Origin: Carnegiea gigantea
Lineage: Eukaryota; Streptophyta; Magnoliopsida; Caryophyllales; Cactaceae
DNA length: 64,000 nucleotides
Direction: 5' to 3'
Assembly (NCBI GenBank): GCA_029747015.1
Contig: JAKOGI010000123.1
Location: 1,010,001-1,074,000, forward strand
Within the stretch, counting starts at the first letter, position 1. Every line of letters starts with the position of its first letter. Of the stretch, positions 10,864 to 21,000 are shown piece by piece. The notes beneath the pieces were generated by a model, which was not told the DNA's origin, did no database searches, and saw nothing but the letters and a program-made list of their open reading frames with translations. The translations under genes and the position numbers were made by a program.

Positions 10864-12555
10864 TGTTGAATTAGTATATCCAGTTTTGATGACAACAAAC
10901 CCAAGTGTAAAATGCTCTTAAGTAATGTTGCTCCAAACAAAGTTCTCCAAACAGGCATACACTGTTATTTTCAATATGCGTCTTAACTTGTTTGCTGAAT
11001 GTTGAGAACAAGTCTTAAGAACAGGTCTCATACCTTGATGACTCACGCTCAAGTCAAGAACACCACCTCGATGAGTTGATTGTGTGTTAAGATCAGTTCC
11101 TGAACTCAAGCAATACAAGAACAACCTGGCAAACAGGTTAGGTGTTTCAAGGACAATCCAGCAAACAGGCCTTTCTGAACTCAAGCGATACAAGAACAAC
11201 CTGGCAAACAGGTTGGTCTAGGTGGTTGGGGCAGCGTATTCGTCTTGAACAAGATGACTGGATCTACAACAAGATGTTTTGGGTAATTTAGGTTTTATTT
11301 TTTAGACTCTTGTTAATATGCCAATCTTGAAAAGTCTCTAACTAACCACTCTTGAATTGGTTGCGCTATTTGCTTCAGAACACCAAGTTTGAACAACCCT
11401 GTAAATAGGGTACCTAGGGTGTTTCTGAACCGCAACGGCCAAACCCGGTCACTTTGGAAAACTTATTTTGGTTGGCCAAAAGTTCTAATATATTTTGATA
11501 AAATTCCAAGACAGCAATTTAAGTTGTAGGAAATCTTTTGATATGAAAATCACTTGGGAGATTTGCAAAACTGATTTTGGAAAATATTTATCAAAACCGA
11601 AAATATTTCTCTCTTATCCTTTGGAAAGTGATTAATTCAAAATTCAAGCTGAGATTCTTTTCCAGGTATTTCACAGCTATTTTTAAGGGGAAAAGATAGT
11701 CTTTTATCCTCCAAAATCAAATCCCTACAATATTGGGAAACTCTATCCTCATTGGATCTTTTAGCCGTTGGAATTCTCTGTGCTAAGCAAAAATCTCTCT
11801 TTGCTAAACATAGCTGATTTTATCACTTCTCCTTGTTTTTGACCGTTGGATTTTTTGTTTAAAAACTCAACATTTCACTCCCATTCATGAGAGAAGAAAA
11901 AACGAGAAACATACACAACATACGCAAAAAGGGAGAAGTGCAAAAGTGGTTTTTCTAGTGAGAAGAATTTTTCGAGCTACTCTTGAGAAAAGAAAAACCG
12001 AGACAAGTTGTGTTTAAGCTGAGCTTTCAAGATATTGGCATACTAGGACCTCATTGTACCTTACATCTGCTTAAATCAGAAGCACCCCCGTAAGGTATTT
12101 TGTAACCCTGATCTTGGATCAGAAAAGTGAGTGAGTGGTCCTCAGTCGTGTGGACTTTAGACGTGTCCAATCTGGTGAGATTTGGACGTGGTGTAACCTT
12201 TCTTAGAAAAGAAGGTTACGTGGTTGCAAGTTGTAATAAAGTGTGTTACATTTGTAACGTGTGAAGCCCGTTAGTGAAAGTGGTTAAATCCTACACGAGG
12301 TAGGTCGTGGTTTTTCACACCTCAATTGGGCTAGAGGTGTTTTCCATGGAAAAATTGTGTGTGCTTTATTTCAGCATTTATCTTGTTGATTTTCGCCTTT
12401 GAGCAAATTGAAAACATCTGGTGCAAACAAGTCAGAAGGTTGTTTGTAATTCAAGAACAACCTCTACAATCAGGAGGGTGTTTGTCAGTAAGTACGCGAA
12501 AATCGAACACCACAATTCACCCCCCTCTTGTGGGTAAGTACTCCTAAATTCAACA
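10864..12555 (+). repeat. 3' LTR of the SIRE-like element
   Basis: 1692 bp, co-linear with the 5' LTR at an offset of 9560 bases with no gaps seen. About 34 substitutions by eye, of which all but one (A/C near 1824) are transitions. The fourth motif unit (11391) has decayed to AAATAGG here. Confidence 0.95.
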
Positions 12556-12560
12556 AGTAT
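12556..12560. repeat. Target-site duplication of the copia element (right)
   Basis: AGTAT, the partner of AATAT at 1299-1303 (one mismatch). Confidence 0.7.
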
Positions 12561-12571
12561 AGTTATATAGA

Positions 12572-13119
12572 TATAGGATATGATATATGATTTCATGATT
12601 TCATGATTCTTTGGTATTAGAATGAGAATAGGTGATGAGATTTATTAATTAATTATTTCAGTAATTATTTAATTATATAGTTAATTTTATCACATATGAA
12701 TTCCTAATTAGTCACCCAAGAAAAAAAGGCAAAGTAGAAACGGTTATGGAGAGATTTTATATCAAAATATATATTAAATTCTAGGTTGTTATTCATTTTA
12801 GTTTTTAAGAATAAGATTAAAATATAATATGTATACTTTTTGCATATAATATTCTTTTATGAAATTTTGTATAAAATTGAAGAAGGGGGAGAATAAAAAG
12901 TTTCATCAATTCAATTGGTAATTGTTTTCTTAATCAATTTGATAAGTGATTACTAACTAATTATTAATAATGGAATGATGTATGGGGGTTTTTTTTTTTT
13001 GGGTGTTATAATTTGCATTGCGGAAACACTTATTGCGCATCATTAATAATGTCTTCATAAAGATGCACCATTTGTCAAGTGCATATGGAAGCACTCAAAT
13101 TTATATAGATTTATATAGA
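12572..13119 (-). mobile_element. Helitron 5'-terminal segment, partial
   Basis: On the minus strand a TCTATATAA start at 13119, followed by ATTTGAGTGC and CACTTGACA blocks, mirrors the 5' ends of Helitron copies 1 and 2. I found no matching CTAG/hairpin end between 12572 and 13100. It is either a truncated copy or a second 5' terminus of the copy 1 unit. Copy 2 begins three bases further on. Confidence 0.5.
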
Positions 13120-13121
13120 TA

Positions 13122-13837
13122 CTAGTGCTATACCTTTGCTTCACACAGATTGTTAATATTTTTTTGGTAAAAGTATGTTATATCATATTCAGTAATGATA
13201 ATTTTTTTTATATCCATTACAATTTCTTTACATTTAATTAAGTCACATTAATGTAGCAAAGTTGAAGGAATTTTTACATTTTTTTTATGGCAAAAATAAA
13301 AGAATGCTATGCTGAGAGGAGAAATATATTAAAGACATAATGTTAATGGATTTATCGAATCAATATATGTAGAGATGTGCCACAACACCAATCAGTATAA
13401 CTAATAGGAAACTAAGTGCCACAATCCAAGTATCAATAATAGCAATACTAATAACTCTTGGAATATGATTAGACTCAGTAATTATATAGCATGAAATTAG
13501 GAATGCAACTCCATTAAAATCCACTTATAATAGTTATAAAGGGACAGAAAAAATAGCTAAGAAATCATTAACAGTCTTACTGTAAATGACGAGTATACAA
13601 AAATATTTTCTAACACAAAATACAATGATAACTTATCATAACTTTGGTGGGAGATTTTAAGGCCACACAAATTTAAATCTTTTTTTTAAAAAAGACTTCA
13701 CTTGGACATAAGAGACATAAAAACTACAAATGGAATGAAGAAATTGATTACAGGGGGATACATGTATCTTAGGGACTAACTTGTCATCTTTTAATATCCA
13801 AGTATTTGCATATTGATATAACCATTTAATATAAACT

Positions 13838-13890
<53 letters not shown>

Positions 13891-14028
13891 AAATCATTTA
13901 ATGTCATGAGCATTGATGAGCACTTCAATTCTATAATATAATTAAAAGAAAAAAAGATATGACTAATAAGTGATTGCCAAGTGTCAAATCAATTTATAAT
14001 CACTCAGTTTTAATATAGATTGTATAGA
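13122..14028 (-). mobile_element. Non-autonomous Helitron, copy 2
   Basis: 907 bp. The minus-strand 5' end is TC at 14028-14027 and the 3' end is CTAG at 13125-13122, between host A (13121) and T (14029). The CTAG-proximal block ACTAGTGCTATACC matches copy 1 (ACTAGTGCTAAACC). The hairpin here is degenerate. No protein-coding frame is supported. A CT/TA microsatellite lies inside. Confidence 0.65.
13841..13890. repeat. (CT)n(TA)n microsatellite
   Basis: A compound dinucleotide run of CT followed by TA repeats within Helitron copy 2. Confidence 0.9.
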
Positions 14029-14112
14029 TAGATAGATAGGTAGATATAGATAGATATGTAGATAGAAGGTAGATAGATAGATATAGATATGTAGATAGAA
14101 GATATACAGATA
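14023..14112. repeat. (GATA)n-type microsatellite
   Basis: Imperfect TAGA/GATA repeats, starting at the Helitron copy 2 terminus, possibly expanded from it. Confidence 0.85.
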
Positions 14113-14700
14113 AATGGATTATTACATAAATTATAATACTTGTATATTTCTATGTGTAGTAGATAATTGACAAAGTTGATATTCTTTTGAGTACTATATA
14201 TAATTAACAAATTCAATATCTCTTCCCATCCTAAATAAGTTTTTTAAAGAAAGCCTTACAATATCACTGACGTAGTGTCTTCATTTGGTAATAATGTCAT
14301 TGACGGTTTGAATTCAGCTAAAGTACACACAAAGTTTGAGATATACACTGTTTTGGAGCTGACATACAAGTACATCTAACCATATGAATTTTATACTTGT
14401 ATTCAGAATAACTTATAATTACACAAAAATAGTAAAAGACACATTTTCATATTAATTATGTCTATTTAAGATCAAAATGAACTAGCGCAATATCAAATAT
14501 ATGCCTTTCCCACTAATTGTAATTTATGTTATATTATTGCGTCCAATTAGGGTTTGTTATGTCTATACACCAATCTAAATAATATAAAATTTCAACCAAA
14601 AGTTACCATGCCATTGTTGGATTTAGGACACTTTTTAAAGAGGAGTAGTTGGGCTAGGTTGAATGGGTAAAGTGGAAAAATCCCAACGCGTATTAATCAA
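14113..14700 (+). other. Intergenic and upstream region of the GC2 gene
   Basis: AT-rich sequence with no supportable coding frame. It should contain the GC2 promoter; I did not fix a TATA box or start site. Confidence 0.4.
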
Positions 14701-14875
14701 CTTTGGCTCTTATAACCACCACTTTACAAGAGAAGAAGAAATCAGTTAGTCCGTCACAGATCACAGTAACCCCCTCACCGTCGTTTTGTCACAGAAGATC
14801 TTCCAACTTCAACCGTCTGATCGAACGGACCCCACATCTCCGCCATCACCGACGACTTCCGCTTCCCAATTCCGG

Positions 14876-14879
<4 letters not shown>

Positions 14880-14917
<38 letters not shown>
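14880..14917. repeat. (CT)n in the GC2 5' leader
   Basis: A CT run of about 19 repeats some 70 bp upstream of the GC2 ATG. CT-rich leaders are common in plant genes. Confidence 0.85.
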
Positions 14918-14919
<2 letters not shown>

Positions 14920-14959
14920 GCTTCTGCAACTCATCGGCGTAATCTGCGAATCGAGCTAA

Positions 14960-14974
14960 ATGAGCCTTGCGTGA
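14960..14974 (+). CDS. Short upstream ORF (Met-Ser-Leu-Ala)
   Basis: ATG at 14960 followed by three codons and TGA (14972-14974), ending 14 bases before the GC2 start. If transcribed in the leader it could lower initiation at the main ATG. Its context (TAAATGAG) is moderate. Alternatively chance. Confidence 0.35.
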   Translation: MSLA

Positions 14975-14988
14975 GTTCTGCCATAGCA

Positions 14989-17971
14989 ATGGCCGGTTGG
15001 ATATCCTCCAAGCTCAAAGTCGCCGAAAATCTTCTTCAACAGGTCCCTCTCTCTCTCTGCCTCTCTTAGTTGATTTTTGTTGGAATTGATTTTGCATGCA
15101 GATTGATTTGAATCAACCTAGGTCTTGATTTTGCCCACATTGTGTTTTAATTTGACTTGTTGATCGGTGAATTTTGTGGTTGATATTCAGATCGATCAGC
15201 AAGCGGCGCAGTCGCTTGCGAAGGGTGAGACAAAGCAATCTGATGGATTGGATTTGGATGCTTCACCTAAACCTAGTGGCAGTGTGTCATTGAGGGATCA
15301 ATTGAAGAAGAAAACACCTGAGAATAGTGAAGCTTTGGGGAAATTAAGTAGTGATTATGTTAATTATCAGAGTTTGCGTAAATTAAGTAGTGATGATAGT
15401 AGTATCAATCAAGCAAAACGGGGTAAGGAGGCTGAGAAACTTGATCTAACTCCAAAGCCTGTGCTAAATGATGCTGATTGGACTGAGCTTCTCAGTACCC
15501 CCAAGCAATCCACATCCACTAAGTCGAACCGTGTAAATGGGGTGTCGGCGCTACGTGGGGTCAGGAAAGGTGGGGGGAGGGTGGGAAATGTGGGGCTGAA
15601 TGTTAAGGGTAATGGTAGAACTGTGGGGACAGTGAGTAAAGTTGGTGATGGCAAGGATGGGAAAGCTGATGGTATTGGAGGTGTGAGGACTGAAGGAGAG
15701 CAGTCGAGAAATTCCTATTCTTCACCGAGAGTTTCGGGCGTGGGATCAGATGATAAAAGTCTTGAAGGATGGGAATCAATTCTAGACATAGGAAAGGAGG
15801 TTAGCAAGGAGGGGAAGAAAGAGGTGGAGCATGAAAGAAATGCTATGGGGAATGCCAATGAATCATCAGATACTGAGAAGCTTGTAGATAGAGCTGATTC
15901 TGTGTCTCTAGCGAAGCAATCATTTGTTAGTGGATCCAATGGGGCTGCGGTTCATCAGGTGCAAGACATAAGTAAAGAAGCTGTCCATGTTGATCAAAAA
16001 ATCAGGAGGACGCCTTCAACTGCCGACAAAATTGCAGGTGCTATCTCAGGGCATCTGAACAGAGCTTATTCAGGTAGTGATGATGAATCTGATTCGGATT
16101 CAGGGTCAAGTTCATCTTCTGACTCAGAAATCGAACGAGAACGACAGGAAAGGATTCAACGAAGGAAACAAGTCTTGGCTGCTAAAGCTGCGGCAAAAGC
16201 TGCGGAGGCCATAAAGGAGCAAGAGAATCTTGTGGCTAGGTTGGAAGGAGAGAAGCAGAGCTTGGAGAAGATATTCGAGGAACGCGCAAAACAAGCTGCA
16301 CAGGAGGTTAGACTTCTGTAGTATACATTCCAGTAGTTTCTTGCATTTGTGCTTAGATTGGTGATGCTGACTATAATATTGGGTATCAATTTCTATCTTT
16401 CGCCGCTGTATACCTACTTCTAAGAAATAGCATCGAATTTAGTTATAGCAAAACATAATGTTCTGTAAGTTAAGGAATTATTTGCGTCAGAAGTACATGC
16501 ATAGGTTTTTGGCCTAGTCCAGAACCACATTTTGAATCCTTGGTTGCCATATCCCCTTGTCCACTGAGAATGATATGACTGACATGACTTGCAATCTTCA
16601 CCAGTGTTAGGATGTCAAATTCAGTCCTTGTTTGCATGTTAAAGGAGTTGTTTATATTGATAGTGCTTACACGTGTCTTGAGCTCAATATTTTATTTCAA
16701 ATTATAAGTGGTTACGTACTTACTTATCTTTGCTTTCTGTAAAAAGAGTTCTGGATGGAGTACCCAAAGGAGCTTAATCCTAAACTTCTCCATCACCAAA
16801 TCAGTACTATCTTATTAACATCAAAAAAAATATAACTTAATGCATGAATAAATAATTAAAACTGAAATTTTGCTGATTTCACTGAATTAATCCGTCCAAC
16901 ATGAAACAGGAATTATTGCAGTTTCAAATTTCTTTCTAGTGGGATGTTATTCATCCGTACTTTAGAATTGATCATTTCAAGGGTTGCATTTCTAAATTTT
17001 AACAGTATTCCCACTGTGAAGGATCAATGTTTCTTGCTTCCCCCCCCCCCCCCCCCCCCAAAAAAAACCCAAAAAAAAAGGAATTCAGGTGAAAAGAAAA
17101 GAGTTCTATATCTATCCTGCGGGAAATGTTTGTAGGCCCAAGGCAAGAATCCAACTATGACAATTTTATCTATTCATGGGCCTTTGACACCCCTATTTAT
17201 TGGCATCTTTTGAGTGCACCCGAAAATGTGCAATATCTTCATTCTTGTAGCATAGTAGTGACTACTTATAAAGAGATGTGTTTGAGAGATGTATTGGAAT
17301 TGGAAGTTGGAGCAATGATGAGAGTTTCCCTCCCCCATTTTGGCAAGCAAATGGTCTGCATTAAGATACCCAGTTACTACTTTTCAACTTTATCTGCATT
17401 GAATGCTCCAAAAAATCTGTTAATAAGTGCTGCATCTGAGTTACTCAACTTTTTGTTTTGTTTTGTTTTGTTTTGTTTTGAGTTTGGTTTCTTTTTCTGA
17501 GTCACCTTTTTAAGGGACTGAAATAGCCAGTGCTTAATTATGAATGTCCTGTGGTCGTCATTCTTTTCTCTGTCTGTTATCCATAGTAGAAGAAATGGTG
17601 AATCTATAGTGAGTGGAGGCAACTCATTTAGGTGTGGATCTCTGCCTCTTAGTTGCCAAAGCATGACATATCTTGTCGAACTGGCTTGCTAAAATAGCTA
17701 TAGGAGGTAGTGGCCTTTCTAAATTGCGGTTATAACCTCTGTGCATTTAAAGGAAAATTCTTCTGCTTGTGCTATTGCATCTATTGGGCAGATTCCCTAT
17801 TCATTCCGTTTTTTCTAAATCTTTTTTAACATCAGGCCTCAGAACTTCAGTCAACGATGATGGAAATGATGGAAGCGGCAGAACTAGAAAAGCAGAAGCA
17901 TAACCATACTAGGATGGAAATCCTAGCACGGTTGGCTAAACTTGAGGTACTATAGATCTAACTCTGTCTCA

Positions 17972-18015
<44 letters not shown>

Positions 18016-21000
18016 ATCTATTGCAAGTGAAATGGGACATAGCAATTTGCGAATAAGAAGCTGTGCAGAGAATCCATCCAACAAAGTGAAACTTGTCAAC
18101 TAAGAAGATATTTGCCTAACCATATGTTAGATTTTCCATGGAAAGCTTTGAATTCATTTTTGAGCATCAGCTCACATCCAATTGTATTCATGGAGGGAGG
18201 TACTGAGGTGGGACTCTTGGAAGAGTGGTACGTATAGGAAAAATGTGCGCAAATTCCCAAAAGAAAAGATTGATATCTTATGAAACTGCTTTTCCATGGA
18301 AAGACCTATGATACAAGCAGATTAAGACCAAATAACATAATATAATTTTAGCTCAAACTCAAAATAATTTTACAGGAAATGAATGAGTTTGAAGCTGATG
18401 TGTCATGAGACCCGTGATCTATGACAACTTATTCTCAAAATGACCTAATGCAAATCAAACCACTTTGATTTCAATGACTTGGCATGGGTTTGACCCAGTG
18501 TTGATCTGACACAATATTCTCGTGACAGAAAGCCTTCGCCAGAAATGATCTAATTTGAATTGAATTGAACCTAAATAATTTGTCAGGTCTCGTACAATGT
18601 CTGCAAAGGGTACTGCAATCGCTCTTACTGTGTCTGCACAAATTCCAGTCGATTGTTCAAGTCTTTTTTGCACTCAGTCTCAACATGGTTCATGCAAACT
18701 TAACTCAATACAGTAGCCATCAATAGAAACTTTGCAGGGAACCTATATGCACAGAGTACATTGTTGCATTTGATGATTTGTGCTTTGATTGCATTTTACC
18801 TTTCTTTAATTCCCCTCTACATTGATTTGATTTAGCTATGCATGCTGAGAGGTCTAAACTTTTAGTTAAACGACTTGCCATGATGATGAGTACTAGTTAA
18901 CTATTTGCAGTGTCTGATAGTGTTAAAAAAAATCTTGCAGACATCGAATGCTGATCTTGCCAAATCTCTTGCTACTGCACAGTGGAATCTTGAAGTAGAG
19001 GTATGAATTTAACAAATAGTTTCCCAAGGTTTAGGAAGTCTTATTCCCACTTCAGTTTTGTCTTTGGTTGCTGTAATAAAAGATAACACTATGGAGGACA
19101 CAGCCAGGTTGACATGCCTTTTTTTTGCTCATTGTTCTTTTTTTTTGGTGGGGGGGGGGGGGCAGTGGTTCTCAATGAGTGAGTGATTTTTCTTGATTTG
19201 ACTGTGTTCTAATCTGTATCCTAAAGTGCTCTAGTTTTTTATTTGTTCTCTAAATGAATTGTTTTTCTTAGTGCATAAATGTGTCAGGGTGGAAGTCTGA
19301 ATACCTATCAAAGGGGGAAGATTAACTCTCATCAAAAGTGTTCTCTCAACCGTCCTAACTTACTTCCTTTCCCTCATTCCCTTACCATCTTCTGTGGCTA
19401 ACAAGTTAAAAGCTATCCTAAGAAACTTCCTTTGGGGTTATTTTGGGAGTGATTTCAAGTATCATCTCGTGAAATGGAACATTGTCAAGCAACCCGTGTT
19501 TGAAGGAGGCTCAGGTGTCAAGGACTTACGTCTCTTCAATAAGGCTCTTCTAGGGAAGTGTTGTGAAGATTTATAAGTGAGAAGGGCAAACCTTTGAAGA
19601 AAATTAGTCATCATCGATTATGGTGACGGTGGATTTGGTTGTTCCCCCTCTTTACCTTATGGCTCTTATAGGTATTGTCTTTGGAGACATATTGCAAAAG
19701 GTTGAGAGTGATTCTCTCCTTACTTTTCGTTTGAGATTGGTGATGGTTTTACCATTTTTTCTGGCATGATCGGTGGTTTGAGGAGGTTCCATTGAGAGAA
19801 CTCTTCCCTGCCCTTTTTGTCCGGCATTGTTGTTTGGAGGCCTATTTCCGGGATGGCTTTGTCGAGGATAGCACTCCAGTAAGCTTTTAACAAGCTTAAT
19901 GAGGCCAAACTTGTGGATTCCTCTCGTGATATCGTGAGATAGAACCTGAACTCTAAAGGGGTTTTCTCAGTCAAATCTATTTATTTGAAGCTCCTACAAT
20001 TGAGTTATCCATCCCTACATACTCTTGATGATGGAGGATTTCCTTGTAAGCTCATTTGGAAGTCTTTGGCCCCTTTAGAGGTGTCTTTTCTTTTCTTTTT
20101 TTTTTTGGGGTTTGGGAAGCAACGCATGGGAGCATATTGATGTGTGACAGCTTGCAAGAGGGAGAAGATCCTGTGAATAGATTCTTTATGCGAAAAGGGG
20201 ACTTTGAATCTATGGAGCACTTGTTGCATTATTGACGTTTTGCTAGGCTCTTTGGGAACTAGCTTTTAGTTGCTTGGGCATATCTTGGGTCCCTTCTAAG
20301 GCCATTAGGAACCATCTCTTGGCTTGGGAGAGTTTCTTCGGTGGGAAAGTGAAGAAGAAGAAGGCCATGGTTTTACCTCATATGAATTTTTGGAGTATTT
20401 GGAGAGAAAGAAATCGAAGAGTGTTCAATGCATCGAAGAGTTGAAACCCCTCCTGGGTGCTTAGAAGAAATTCATCGAGACACTATTTTTGGGATGATGA
20501 GAAGATTGGCTCTTCCTCTTTTGATGTCGCTGAGTATGTGCATAGTTTGTATTTTGGATGTATATTGTCTTTTGTAGGATGCTAGGTGCGCATCCAACTT
20601 TTTAATACCCATTTATAATATAACTTTTTTCTTATCAAAAAATAATTCAACTACAAAAAAAGGGTTTTCAAGTCCTTTACTTGCTGTGCTTCCATCTTTG
20701 TTTTTGCTTACATTTTTTGTTTCCCCTTCTGCTTGTCTGTGAGATAGAATCAAACCATATCTATCTTTTTCCCTTTGGATATTGCTGACATCGTGAATTG
20801 TCCGAAACTAATGTCTAGAATGCATGGAAGAACATATAGGATTTTTTAAAAAAAGAAGAAGAAAAAAAAAGTTGGGCGCCCTTAGTTTTTGTGTTGATAA
20901 CGTTGCTTTATTAAGTTGTATTATTATTAAGCAAGTTTTCTAAAATTCTCAGTTCTTAAGGGATGAAACCTTTTCTCTTTTTTAAGAATATTAAACTATC

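Larger units (their letters stand above)
1371..11212 (+). repeat. Dispersed bipartite motif GAACAACC-N4-AAACAGG
   Basis: Full 19-bp units lie in the 5' LTR at 1559-1577, 1591-1609 (GGACAATC variant), 1634-1652 and 1831-1849, in gag at 3971-3989, as an overlapping double unit at 4846-4876, and in the 3' LTR at 11119-11137, 11151-11169 and 11194-11212. The AAACAGG half alone also occurs at 1389, 4504, 4918, 6339, 6399, 6411, 8981, 9373, 9931, 10309 and 10949. That is about 20 hits on the plus strand against one CCTGTTT (10337). A GAACACC variant often replaces the first half (6332, 9360). Chance predicts fewer than one AAACAGG per strand in 11 kb. Function unknown; see findings. Confidence 0.8.
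1304..12555 (+). mobile_element. SIRE/Maximus-like Ty1-copia LTR retrotransposon, nearly complete
   Basis: An 11,252-bp element: two equal 1692-bp LTRs, an initiator-Met tRNA primer site, gag, a single 1106-residue pol frame in the order PR-INT-RT-RNase H (Ty1-copia order), an additional 3' ORF, and a polypurine tract. Long LTRs, a large gag with two zinc knuckles and an extra ORF after RNase H point to the SIRE/Maximus lineage. The LTRs differ at about 34 of 1692 sites (about 2%), so the insertion is recent. Gag has two nonsense codons, gag and pol are separated by one TGA in the same frame, and the extra ORF has one amber, so this copy is probably not autonomous as it stands. It lies inside Helitron copy 1. 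Confidence 0.93.
267..12571 (-). mobile_element. Non-autonomous Helitron, copy 1, split by a copia element
   Basis: Read on the minus strand, the element starts with TC at 12571-12570 and ends with CTAG at 270-267. It sits between host A and T, as Helitrons do. A perfect stem ATGC-TTC-GCAT (281-291) lies just inside the CTAG end, the usual position of the Helitron 3' hairpin. Without the copia insertion and one 5-bp target duplication the element is about 1048 bp. Its subterminal sequence matches copy 2 (13122-14028): both have a TCTATA start, then a TTAAAA(T/C)TGAGTGAT block and a (A)CACTTG block. No Rep/helicase frame is visible, so it is non-autonomous. It also carries a truncated Au SINE (893-972). 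The terminus calls are seen in the sequence; the class is inferred from Helitron rules. Confidence 0.7.

Noticed and set aside
13841..14112. CRISPR-like or structured array
   Set aside because: Simple CT/TA and GATA microsatellites; plant nuclear DNA.
14703..14942. 79-codon frame upstream of GC2
   Set aside because: Runs through the CT repeat of the leader; no domain. GC2 exon 1 explains the locus better.
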